From contig JAISVI010000093.1 in NCBI GenBank assembly GCA_031271665.1, forward strand, positions 1 to 34,951: 34,951 nt of DNA. Reading direction: 5' to 3'. Source of the stretch: Oscillospiraceae bacterium. Lineage in GTDB: Bacteria; Bacillota; Clostridia; Oscillospirales; UBA929. Positions 26,921 to 34,951 of this stretch are shown here, piece after piece. The number at the start of each line of letters is the position of its first letter. Position 1 is the first letter of the stretch. The notes under the pieces were generated by a model, which was given only the letters and a program-made list of their open reading frames with translations, was not told the DNA's origin and ran no database searches. The position numbers were made by a program, and so were the translations under genes.

Positions 26921-26952
26921 GGGCGACCGCCCCCCGTCGCCCGCCCCCAACG

Positions 26953-26980
26953 CAAAAAAAGAGCGGCCCCGAAGGGCCGC
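26953..26980 (-). terminator. Intrinsic terminator downstream of the HPr-like gene
   Basis: Minus strand: gcggccc-ttcg-gggccgc followed by ctc and a T-tract. Confidence 0.8.
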
Positions 26981-27070
26981 CCAGAGCATAGAAAAGCCGT
27001 AATTCGGATGGCGCGCCGAGGGCGTCGCGCCCTACAGACATTCTAACGGCGGCATCCTCGACGTCCCGTC

Positions 27071-27307
27071 CTACTCGATGACGAATTCCTCAACGCTTTC
27101 GCGGAAGGCGGCAACGTCGCTGTCGGTGCCGTGCACCTCTACTTTAATGGGTTTTGACAGATCCACGCTGAAAATACCCATGATCGACTTTGCGTCGATA
27201 ACATAGCGCCCACTGATAATATCTATATCAAAGGGCATCTGGCATGCCTTGTTTACGAACTGCTTCACGTCGTTGATAGAGGCAAGCTGCAGGTCAAAGG
27301 TTTTCAT
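27071..27307 (-). CDS. HPr-family protein lacking the N-terminal active-site His (Crh-like)
   Basis: MKTFDLQLASINDVKQFVNKACQ...YVIDAKSIMGIFSVDLSKPIKVEVHG; Ser46-type KSIMG region kept, HARP motif absent. Confidence 0.88.
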   Translation of the reverse strand: MKTFDLQLASINDVKQFVNKACQMPFDIDIISGRYVIDAKSIMGIFSVDLSKPIKVEVHGTDSDVAAFRESVEEFVIE

Positions 27308-27402
27308 CTTGTTTTCCTCCGTTTTTAATATTTGTATCCTTCCCCATTATACACGCCGCAGAAAATATAACAATGGGCAAAATCGCCAGAAAGGGAACGT
27401 AA

Positions 27403-28680
27403 TTGCGCGTCATTTTTTGTACGCTTGGCTGCAAAGCGAACCAGGCCGACAGCGGCTCGATGGGCGAGCTTTTGCGCCTTCACGGTCACAAGACGGTATC
27501 TGCCCCGCCCTGCGACGCGGTTATCGTCAACACCTGCGCCGTCACCGCCGAGGCTTCGCGAAAGTCGCGCGCGGCGATACGGGCGCTTCGCGCGAAATAT
27601 CCGAACGCCGTGCTGGGTGTTTGCGGCTGTTTGCCGGGGGCGGCGGGTCTTTCCTCTTTCCCGGGCGCGGACGTTGTGGGCAGCGCCCGAAACGTCCGCG
27701 CGTTTCTGAAGGACTTAGAGCGGGCGGCGGGCGTCCCGGAATCCCCGGCAGACGCGCCAGCCGCCGTGTCAGAAAGCGAAGGTTGGGAGTCCATGCCCGC
27801 CGCGCCAATCGGCGGGCGGGCGCGCGCGTATATAAAAATACAGGACGGGTGCGAAAACTTCTGCTCGTACTGCGTGATACCCCGAACGCGCGGCGCGGCG
27901 CGCTCTATGCCGCTTGCCGACGTTTTGGCACAGGCACGCGCCCTGCGCGGTAAGGGCTTTTTGGAAATTGTGCTTACGGGGATTGAGATATCCTCTTATA
28001 AGGAAGGCCTGCCCGCCCTTGTTTCGTCGCTTGCGCGGGAATTGCCGGACACCCGTGTGCGTCTTGGGTCGCTTGAACCCGGCGTTCTTACCGAAGAGAA
28101 TATCCGCGCGCTTTCCGAAGCGCCGACGCTTTGCCCGCATTTCCACGTTTCGCTTCAGTCGGGCAGCGACAGTGTGCTTAGGCGCATGAACCGGCGCTAT
28201 GACACGGCGGATTACGCAAGGGCTGTCGCGTGCCTAAGGCGATTTTTCCCCGGCGCGGCGATAACAACCGACCTTATCTGCGGCTTCCCCGGCGAAAGCG
28301 GGGAAGAGTGGGCGGAAACTATGGCCTTTATAAAAGAAACAGGCTTTGCGGATATGCATGTCTTCCCCTATTCGCGCCGCCCGGACACTCCGGCGGCGGA
28401 CATGCCCGGTCAGCTCTCCCGCGCGGTTAAGAAGACCCGCGCCGCGCAGGCGGCGTACGCGGCGGACGAGATGACGCGCGCCTATCGGCAAGGCCAAATC
28501 GGGCGCACCCTCCGCGTCCTTTTCGAGACAGAGGGCGGCGGGATGTCCCTTGGTCACAGCGAGAATTATATCCCCGTTTCGGTTTCTTGTACCTCCGGCC
28601 TTCGCGGAAGTATACGGGACGCGGAGATTACGGGCTTTGACGAAAAGGGGGCGGCGCTGTGCGGCTTGATAAAGCGCTGA
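27403..28680 (+). CDS. mtaB: tRNA t6A methylthiotransferase MtaB (radical SAM)
   Basis: TTG start; RVIFCTLGCKANQADSGSMGELL, VNTCAVTAEASRKSR, DGCENFCSYCVIPRTRGAARS. Confidence 0.93.
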   Translation: MRVIFCTLGCKANQADSGSMGELLRLHGHKTVSAPPCDAVIVNTCAVTAEASRKSRAAIRALRAKYPNAVLGVCGCLPGAAGLSSFPGADVVGSARNVRAFLKDLERAAGVPESPADAPAAVSESEGWESMPAAPIGGRARAYIKIQDGCENFCSYCVIPRTRGAARSMPLADVLAQARALRGKGFLEIVLTGIEISSYKEGLPALVSSLARELPDTRVRLGSLEPGVLTEENIRALSEAPTLCPHFHVSLQSGSDSVLRRMNRRYDTADYARAVACLRRFFPGAAITTDLICGFPGESGEEWAETMAFIKETGFADMHVFPYSRRPDTPAADMPGQLSRAVKKTRAAQAAYAADEMTRAYRQGQIGRTLRVLFETEGGGMSLGHSENYIPVSVSCTSGLRGSIRDAEITGFDEKGAALCGLIKR

Positions 28681-29393
28681 GTCACGCCGGACACGGAAGC
28701 CGCCGCGAGGTCGGTCGCTTTATACGCGAGGGGCTTGTCACAGTGGGCGGCGAAGCTGTGCGCCGCCCGGAAGCGGACGTTGACCCGGCGAAGGGCATTG
28801 CTCTTTGCGGACAGGACATAGATTACGCCGAGCATTACTATATTATGATGAACAAGCCCGCGGGCGTTGTGTCGGCCACGGAGGATCCGCGCGAGCGCAC
28901 CGCGCTTGACCTGCTTGACGCGCGGCATCGCCGTCTGGGGCTGTTCCCGGCGGGGCGCCTTGACAAAGACGCCACGGGGCTTTTGCTGCTTACCACCGAC
29001 GGGGCTTACGCCCACCGCCTTCTCTCGCCCGCCCGTCATGTGGAGAAAGAGTATATCGTAAGCGTGCTTGGCGTATTTACGCCGGAGGTAAAGGCCGCCT
29101 TCGCGGCGGGTATAACTCTTGGCAATAACGAGACATGCCTGCCCGCCGGACTGGAAATACTCTCTCCAAGCACGGCGCGCATCATTCTGCGCGAGGGAAA
29201 GTATCATCAGATAAAGCGTATGACCGCCGCTTTGGGTCTTAAAACAGTGGGGATACACCGTGTCCGCATGGGCGCGCTTACCCTTGACGAAACGCTTTCG
29301 CCGGGGGGGTGGCGGCGTCTGCGCGGCGGCGAAACAGACATTTATTACCATGAAACTTTCGGATTTGGCAATTCTGTACAAACCGGAAGGTAA
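28659..29393 (+). CDS. RsuA/RluB-family pseudouridine synthase
   Basis: MRLDKALSHAGHGSRREVGRFIREGLVTVGG (S4), YYIMMNKPAGVVSAT, LFPAGRLDKDATGLLLLTTDG. Confidence 0.93.
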   Translation: MRLDKALSHAGHGSRREVGRFIREGLVTVGGEAVRRPEADVDPAKGIALCGQDIDYAEHYYIMMNKPAGVVSATEDPRERTALDLLDARHRRLGLFPAGRLDKDATGLLLLTTDGAYAHRLLSPARHVEKEYIVSVLGVFTPEVKAAFAAGITLGNNETCLPAGLEILSPSTARIILREGKYHQIKRMTAALGLKTVGIHRVRMGALTLDETLSPGGWRRLRGGETDIYYHETFGFGNSVQTGR

Positions 29394-29519
29394 ATGTTTG
29401 GTTATATTATGGATATACGGGCTTTAAAATATGTGCTATAGTTATGGGCGGCAAAGTATGAAACCGGGTTCGCCGCCGCGCTTCGCGCCGGCGTGCCACA
29501 TAACATTGGGAGGCGCGTT

Positions 29520-30632
29520 ATGTCTAGCGTGACATTAAGAGGCATCTGTAAAAAGTACCCCGGCGACGTTGTTGCGGTAAGCGATGTTAATCTGGATATC
29601 GCGGACAAAGAGTTTATAATCCTGGTCGGCCCCTCCGGCTGCGGCAAGTCCACCACCCTGCGCATGATAGCGGGGCTTGAGGAAATCACCGAAGGCGAAC
29701 TGTTCATCGACGATAAGCTTGTCAACGACACCCCGCCGAAGGATCGCGACATCGCTATGGTTTTCCAGAACTATGCCCTGTACCCGCACATGACGGTCTT
29801 TGAAAATATGGCGTTCGGTCTTAAACTTCGCAAGACGCCGAAGGACGAAATACGCCGCCGCGTCGAAGAGGCCGCCAAAATCCTTGCCATAGAGCATTTG
29901 CTTGACCGCAAGCCCAAGGCGCTGTCCGGCGGTCAGCGCCAGCGCGTCGCGTTGGGCCGCGCCATAGTCCGCAACCCGAAGGTCTTTTTGCTTGACGAGC
30001 CGCTTAGTAACCTTGACGCGAAGCTTCGCGCCCAGATGCGCACCGAGCTTACAAAGATTCACCAGCGCCTTGAAACCACGTTTATTTACGTTACCCACGA
30101 CCAGATCGAGGCCATGACGATGGGTACCCGTATCGTCGTTATGAAGGACGGGTATATCCAGCAGATTTCCTCGCCCCAGGTGCTTTACGATACGCCGGAC
30201 AACCTTTTTGTGGCAAGCTTTATCGGCTCGCCGCAGATGAACTTCGCCGACGCACTTGTAAGCGACGAGGGCGGCGTGACATATCTCACCTTCGGCGAAA
30301 GCAAGATCGCGCTTCCCGAATCCAAGGGACGCAAGCCTTCAGTCTTGGTATACGCGGGGAAAGAGGTCATTTTGGGCATACGCCCCGAAAATATCCACGA
30401 AGAAGAGATGTTCCTTTCGCAGTTCCCGAATTCGCTTGTAAATATGTCCGTTGACGTCGTCGAGGCAATGGGCAATGAAACCTATCTTTATATGAACGCC
30501 GCGGGTCACGATTTCACAGCCCGCGTCTCCAACCGCTCTACCGTGAAAACCGGCGACAATATCAAAGTTGCCTTTGACACAAGGCGCATTCATCTTTTCG
30601 ACAAAGAGACGGAAAGAACCATCACAAACTAA
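29520..30632 (+). CDS. Carbohydrate ABC transporter ATPase, UgpC/MsmK type
   Basis: GPSGCGKSTTLRMIAGLEEITEGEL, LSGGQRQRVALGRAIVRNPKVFLLDEPLSNLDAKLR plus C-terminal regulatory domain. Confidence 0.95.
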   Translation: MSSVTLRGICKKYPGDVVAVSDVNLDIADKEFIILVGPSGCGKSTTLRMIAGLEEITEGELFIDDKLVNDTPPKDRDIAMVFQNYALYPHMTVFENMAFGLKLRKTPKDEIRRRVEEAAKILAIEHLLDRKPKALSGGQRQRVALGRAIVRNPKVFLLDEPLSNLDAKLRAQMRTELTKIHQRLETTFIYVTHDQIEAMTMGTRIVVMKDGYIQQISSPQVLYDTPDNLFVASFIGSPQMNFADALVSDEGGVTYLTFGESKIALPESKGRKPSVLVYAGKEVILGIRPENIHEEEMFLSQFPNSLVNMSVDVVEAMGNETYLYMNAAGHDFTARVSNRSTVKTGDNIKVAFDTRRIHLFDKETERTITN

Positions 30633-30640
30633 CGCGTTAC

Positions 30641-30680
30641 CGAACAATAAAAGCGCCCGTCGGGGCGCTTTTATTGTTCG
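30641..30680. terminator. Intrinsic terminator, 18 bp perfect stem
   Basis: cgaacaataaaagcgccc-gtcg-gggcgcttttattgttcg. Confidence 0.9.
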
Positions 30681-30693
30681 GCGCACTGCGGCC

Positions 30694-30722
30694 TTGAAAA
30701 CCTATAATACCTATGGTATATT
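30694..30722 (+). promoter_or_regulatory. Putative rrf2 promoter (TTGAAA-N17-TATATT) with overlapping palindrome 30701-30725
   Basis: ttgaaaacctataatacctatggtatatt; palindrome cctataatacc-tat-ggtatattagg. Confidence 0.6.
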
Positions 30723-30756
30723 AGGGTTAAAGACAAGGTAAAGGCGGGTGCGGCGG

Positions 30757-31173
30757 GTGAAAATCTCGACCAAGGGGCGCTATTCCCTAAGGATGCTTCT
30801 GGATTTGGCCGAACACAGCGGCGGCGGATTCGTCGCCCTTAAGGACATCGCCAAGCGGCAGGGCATATCGAAAAAATATCTCGAACAGCTTGTGGGGCTT
30901 CTTAACCGCCCGGACATCCTGCGCTCTAACCGCGGCTATCTGGGCGGATATATGCTTGCCAAGCCGCCGGATCAGTATACGGTGGGTCAAATACTGCGCC
31001 TTACCGAGGGCGGGCTTTGCCCCGTAAGCTGTCTGGAGGACGACCCCGTCAGGTGCGTCCGCAGTGAAACATGCAAAACCCTTCCCGTGTGGAGGGGGCT
31101 TCAAAGAACCATAAACAGCTATCTTGACGGTATAACCCTTCAAGACATGATGGACGGAACCAAGGCACTCTAA
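30757..31173 (+). CDS. Rrf2-family regulator (IscR/CymR-like) with Cys cluster
   Basis: GTG start; VKISTKGRYSLRMLLDLAEHSGGGFVALKDIAKRQGISKKYLEQLV; Cys motif CPVSCLEDDPVRCVRSETC. Confidence 0.92.
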   Translation: MKISTKGRYSLRMLLDLAEHSGGGFVALKDIAKRQGISKKYLEQLVGLLNRPDILRSNRGYLGGYMLAKPPDQYTVGQILRLTEGGLCPVSCLEDDPVRCVRSETCKTLPVWRGLQRTINSYLDGITLQDMMDGTKAL

Positions 31174-31274
31174 AAACCCGTGTTCGCGTTCGGCGAAGCC
31201 GAACCGAACGAGCGCAGGCTTGCGAACAGGCGGCTATGCCGCGGCATCGCAAGCCGGAGCGGGGGTTTTTAGAG
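31168..31274 (+). repeat. Branched structured repeat element, copy D
   Basis: ctctaaaaacccgtgttcgcgttcggcgaagccgaaccgaacgagcgcaggcttgcgaacaggcggctatgccgcggcatcgcaagccggagcgggggtttttagag; overlaps the rrf2 stop. Confidence 0.92.
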
Positions 31275-31293
31275 GCGACTCAAAGCCAAGGCT

Positions 31294-31326
31294 CTCTAAA
31301 AACCCGTGTTCGCGTTCGGCGAAGCC
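31294..31326 (+). repeat. Truncated copy of the branched element (5' third only)
   Basis: ctctaaaaacccgtgttcgcgttcggcgaagcc, identical to the start of copy D; ends at the cysK stop codon. Confidence 0.92.
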
Positions 31327-32255
31327 TAGTCGAAAACCCCTGCGGAAAGATAGCGCTCGCCTGTGTCCGGCAGTATTACGGCGATGGCTTTGCCCGCGTT
31401 TTCCGGGCGCATGGCGACCTTTGCCGCCGCCCACACCGCCGCGCCGGAGGATATCCCCACAAGAAGCCCCTCGGCGCGCGCAAGCTCGCGGCAGGTATCA
31501 AGCGCGTCCTCGTCCGCCACCGTGATAACCTCGTCATATATGCCCGTGTCAAGGATTTTTGGGACAAACCCCGCCCCTATCCCCTGGATTCTGTGCGCGC
31601 CGGGTTTTCCGCCGCTTAACACCGGCGAACCGGCGGGTTCGGCCGCTATGACCCTAAGCGCCGGGTTTTTGCTTTTCAAAAACCCGCCCGTGCCGGTAAC
31701 GGTTCCGCCCGTACCCACGCCGGATACGAATATATCGACATTGCCGCCGGTATCCCGCCAAATTTCGGGGCCGGTGGTTTCTTTGTGCGCGCGGGGATTG
31801 GCGGGGTTCGTAAACTGCCCCGGCATAAACGCCCCGGGGGTCTGCGCCGCAATCTCTTCCGCCTTGGCGATTGCCCCGGACATGCCCTTCGCGCCGTCGG
31901 TCAGCACAAGCTCTGCCCCGTAGGCTTTAAGCAGCTTGCGCCGCTCGGCGCTCATGGTTTCGGGCATGGTAAGTATAACGCGGTATCCCCGCGCGGCGGC
32001 GACGGCGGCAAGCCCGATGCCGGTGTTGCCGCTTGTGGGTTCGACGATGACCGCGCCGGGTTTAAGCGCGCCGCTTTCCTCCGCGTCCTTTATAAGCGCA
32101 AGGGCTATCCTGTCCTTAACGCTTCCCGCGGGGTTCATGTATTCCAGTTTTGCGATAAGGCTCGCGCCCAGTTTATGCGCCTTGGCGTACCTGTCAAGCC
32201 TTAGAAGCGGGGTGTTCCCGATAAGCGCCGTGATGTCTTGCGCGATATGGGCCAT
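31326..32255 (-). CDS. cysK: Cysteine synthase A
   Basis: [59 protein letters not shown]...[13 protein letters not shown]. Confidence 0.97.
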   Translation of the reverse strand: MAHIAQDITALIGNTPLLRLDRYAKAHKLGASLIAKLEYMNPAGSVKDRIALALIKDAEESGALKPGAVIVEPTSGNTGIGLAAVAAARGYRVILTMPETMSAERRKLLKAYGAELVLTDGAKGMSGAIAKAEEIAAQTPGAFMPGQFTNPANPRAHKETTGPEIWRDTGGNVDIFVSGVGTGGTVTGTGGFLKSKNPALRVIAAEPAGSPVLSGGKPGAHRIQGIGAGFVPKILDTGIYDEVITVADEDALDTCRELARAEGLLVGISSGAAVWAAAKVAMRPENAGKAIAVILPDTGERYLSAGVFD

Positions 32256-32273
32256 GTCCGCGCACCTCCTTTT

Positions 32274-32303
32274 ATAATGCCTATGTATTTGCTAGGTTAT
32301 TAT
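32274..32303. promoter_or_regulatory. Imperfect palindrome upstream of cysK resembling the rrf2 promoter palindrome
   Basis: ATAATgCCTAtgtatttgcTAGGttATTAT; shares ATAATRCCTATG with 30705-30716. Confidence 0.5.
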
Positions 32304-32477
32304 ATGCTACCGCATCCCGCCCGGTTTGTCAAGCGCCGTTTGTCAAAGGGCAGACGTATACACACATTTTTTACATGGGGTTGCTTTTAGATTTTACATT
32401 AAGACCAGTATAATGGACACGGTATGCGGAAAGGCTTCTTTCCGCGCCCGCCCCAAAATATAGCAGGAGGTATGTAA

Positions 32478-34951
32478 ATGAAAGGCTTTAAACCCATCTC
32501 CCTTATGCTGACCCTGGCCCTTGTTCTGGGTGTATCGGGAATGCCGTCTGCGCTCGCGCTGGCCGAACCCGCCGCCCATGTCTTTATCCTGCAAACCTAC
32601 GGCGGAGGAGAGGAGCAGGATGGGACGCCGATTTCCCACAGCTTTATCGAACTTTATAACCCCACCCAAGCGCCGGTGGATTTGGGCGGTTATAAGATTG
32701 TCTATCATGACAAGCGCGATGCTGAAAATCACGTTGATTGGCAGGCCGAACTGTCCGGCGAACTTGCGGCGGGCGTGTCTTACCTTCTGCGCGGCCAGGC
32801 TATGACCGATTTGGCCGAACCCGCGCTTCAGATTTCCGGATACGATAAGGACATGCCGGATAACTGGCTTGACAACAAGGAATATGAAGTCAAGCTGCTT
32901 AACGGAAGCGGTGATACTGTTGACGAGATGGTATACTCGGAAGTAGCCAACAAACATACGGCACGCCGCCGGACAAGCCTGGACGGCACAGGCGACGAGC
33001 GTATTGACTACAGGACAGAAAAAGGCATGACCCCCGAAAAACTGGAAACCATCCGCCCGCGCGGCACGGCGGACGGCGCATGGAATCCGTTCGCCGGAGC
33101 GGACGGCGAAGAGCCTGTCCCCACCCGCCCGAAACTAAGCGTTTCAAGCGTCAACGGCAACATGGAATACCTTGGAAGCTACTGGACGGGCAAAACGGAC
33201 GGGGACGGCGCGATTGCGGAGATCGTAAAGTTTAACCCCGAAAACCAAAAGATGTACATGGTCAACGGCGCGCTTGGAAGCCTTGATATAGTTTCTCTGG
33301 CGGGCGGCGGGTTTGACGCGCTTACCTTGGAAAAACGCGTTGACGTGGCCGCGCTTGGCGGCGAAAACGGCTTTCCCTGCGGGGATATTACAAGCGTTGA
33401 CGTAAATACCGGCCTTGACGTAATCGCGATAGCGACGCAGTTTGCCCCGTTTGGCGAAGCGGGTCATACGGAAAACGGCGCGGTTGTGTTCCTTGACTAT
33501 GACGGCGCGTATATCGCGCACTTCGCGGCGGGCGTACAGCCGGATATGATCGGCTTCTCCCCCGACTTCCGCTTTGTTATGACCGCCAACGAGGGCGAAC
33601 CAAGGGACGTCGAAAACGACCCGGCGGGTTCTGTTACGATTATCGATCTCGGCGGCGTGAGTGCCGCCGGGCAGCTTAAAACACTTGACCCCTCACGGGT
33701 TCAAACCGTCGGGTTCGACGCCTTTGACTCAAAGCGCGCGGAACTTGTCGCGGACGGCGTTCTTCTGAAGCCCGGCGTCGATCCCTCGCTTGATTTAGAG
33801 CCGGAGTACGTCGCGTTTGCAGGCGGCACGGCGTATGTCTCGCTTCAGGAGGCAAACTCTGTGGCTGCTTTTGACCTAGCAAGCAAAACCTTCACGAATA
33901 TTCATGGGCTTGGCTTTAAGGATCACAGCCTTGCGCGCAACGCGCTTGACCTTAACGACGATGATGTTATCAAGCTGCAGACGGAAGAGAACGTGCTTGG
34001 CGTGTATATGCCGGACGGACTTGCCGCCGTAACAATCGGCGGGAAAACATATCTCCTCACGCCGAACGAGGGCGACGCCCGCGACGATTGGTATGACGAC
34101 GACCTTCTGGAGGCATCGGTTAACGGCTCGGAGGAAGTGGAGTACCTTAACCATGCCGCGCGAGACGGGCTTGACCCCGGCAAAGTCCATCTGCTGGGCG
34201 GACGCTCTTTCTCCGTGTGGGACGCGGATACAATGGAACTGATCTTTGACAGCGGAAGCGATTTCGAGCGCATTGTAAGCGAAGAGTATCCCGAAATCTT
34301 CAACTCCGATCACGCCGGGCTTGGCACGGACGGAAGAAGCGACAGGAAAGGCCCCGAACCGGAGGATATAAAGGTCGCGGAGATCGCGGGCAGAATCTTC
34401 GCGTTTATCGGTCTGGAGCGCGTGGGCGGACTTATGATGTACGACATCACAACCCCCGCAAATCCCCTGTTCTACGATTATCTGAACGTGCGCGACCTGA
34501 CCGACGGCGGCCTTGCGAACGGCAGCGACCTCGGCGCAGAGGGCATCTGCATCATCAGCGCCGCGGAAAGCCCCACGGGAAAGCCGATGGCGCTTGTAGC
34601 CAACGAGGTTTCCGGCTCGGTCACGCTTATCGGACTGACGGTCTCCGCCGCCCCGGTCACACCTCCCCCCGACGGCGGAGATGATGGCGGCAGCTACACG
34701 CCTCCCCCGGCAACCATCCCCGCAGACGGCGGCGTGCCGGTAGACTTTACCCAAAGCGGCGGCGAGGTAATGCTTACCCTGCCCGATAGCAAGGTAAGCG
34801 AAATCATCGCGAAAGCCGATGACGGCTCTGTCACCCTTGACGTAAGCGGCGTATCGGGCGCGAAGTCCGTGACCCTTGACGTGGACGCGGCCGAGGCGTT
34901 CAGCGGCGCGGGCGTAAGCGTGACGGTTGACCTGCCCGCGGGCGAAATCAC
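32478..34951 (+). CDS. Secreted multidomain protein: lamin-tail-like domain plus choice-of-anchor I / esterase-like beta-propeller (3'-truncated by the window)
   Basis: AGGAGG RBS; signal peptide MKGFKPISLMLTLALVLGVSGMPSALALA; HSFIELYNPTQAPVDLGGYKIVY; MTANEGEPRD, LLTPNEGDARDD, LGGRSFSVWDADT, YDSG-like FDSGSDFERIV. Read by hand; absent from the ORF list because it is open at the window end. Confidence 0.85.
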   Translation, partial: MKGFKPISLMLTLALVLGVSGMPSALALAEPAAHVFILQTYGGGEEQDGTPISHSFIELYNPTQAPVDLGGYKIVYHDKRDAENHVDWQAELSGELAAGVSYLLRGQAMTDLAEPALQISGYDKDMPDNWLDNKEYEVKLLNGSGDTVDEMVYSEVANKHTARRRTSLDGTGDERIDYRTEKGMTPEKLETIRPRGTADGAWNPFAGADGEEPVPTRPKLSVSSVNGNMEYLGSYWTGKTDGDGAIAEIVKFNPENQKMYMVNGALGSLDIVSLAGGGFDALTLEKRVDVAALGGENGFPCGDITSVDVNTGLDVIAIATQFAPFGEAGHTENGAVVFLDYDGAYIAHFAAGVQPDMIGFSPDFRFVMTANEGEPRDVENDPAGSVTIIDLGGVSAAGQLKTLDPSRVQTVGFDAFDSKRAELVADGVLLKPGVDPSLDLEPEYVAFAGGTAYVSLQEANSVAAFDLASKTFTNIHGLGFKDHSLARNALDLNDDDVIKLQTEENVLGVYMPDGLAAVTIGGKTYLLTPNEGDARDDWYDDDLLEASVNGSEEVEYLNHAARDGLDPGKVHLLGGRSFSVWDADTMELIFDSGSDFERIVSEEYPEIFNSDHAGLGTDGRSDRKGPEPEDIKVAEIAGRIFAFIGLERVGGLMMYDITTPANPLFYDYLNVRDLTDGGLANGSDLGAEGICIISAAESPTGKPMALVANEVSGSVTLIGLTVSAAPVTPPPDGGDDGGSYTPPPATIPADGGVPVDFTQSGGEVMLTLPDSKVSEIIAKADDGSVTLDVSGVSGAKSVTLDVDAAEAFSGAGVSVTVDLPAGEI

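Noticed and set aside
25940-26989. 349 aa minus-strand ORF
   Set aside because: Antisense to mnmA; composition typical of frame shadowing.
27000-27065. Repeat-like debris after mnmA (gatggcgcgccgagggcgtcgcgccctacagac)
   Set aside because: Resembles decayed GC-rich repeat but too short and without a second clear copy in the window.
1-34951. tRNA, rRNA, known riboswitch or T-box
   Set aside because: None recognised by eye; a tRNAscan-SE/Infernal run would be needed to exclude small structured RNAs.

Overview
The window looks like chromosomal, GC-rich, spore-forming Clostridia-type DNA. Evidence for that: gpr, sleB, a SpoVB-like flippase, sigmaG-like promoters, and an acpS-lipoprotein-alr-ndoA block. 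I support about 35 protein-coding genes, mostly housekeeping: rpsB-tsf, serC-serA, acpS, alr, mnmA, mtaB, an RsuA-type pseudouridine synthase, a UgpC/MsmK-type ABC ATPase, an Rrf2 regulator and cysK. The window ends inside a large secreted lamin-tail/choice-of-anchor-I-like protein. I saw no rRNA, tRNA, CRISPR array or transposase. The most unusual content is intergenic. (1) A ~100-110 bp element that folds as a branched (P1/P2/P3) structure is present in four full copies, one truncated copy and one possible relic. Stems are kept by compensatory changes, and one copy has a completely different outer stem. (2) Repeat elements abut, and appear to supply, the stop codons of alr, rrf2, the acpS-linked lipoprotein gene and mnmA. 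(3) ndoA/mazF sits in its usual alr context, but no antitoxin ORF is visible and a copy of the element lies in the gap. (4) A DinJ/PemK-like toxin-antitoxin pair is flanked by composite direct repeats. (5) rrf2 and cysK share a candidate operator. (6) A terminator-like hairpin sits directly against the gpr start codon. No computation was run; every structural and homology statement is by eye.
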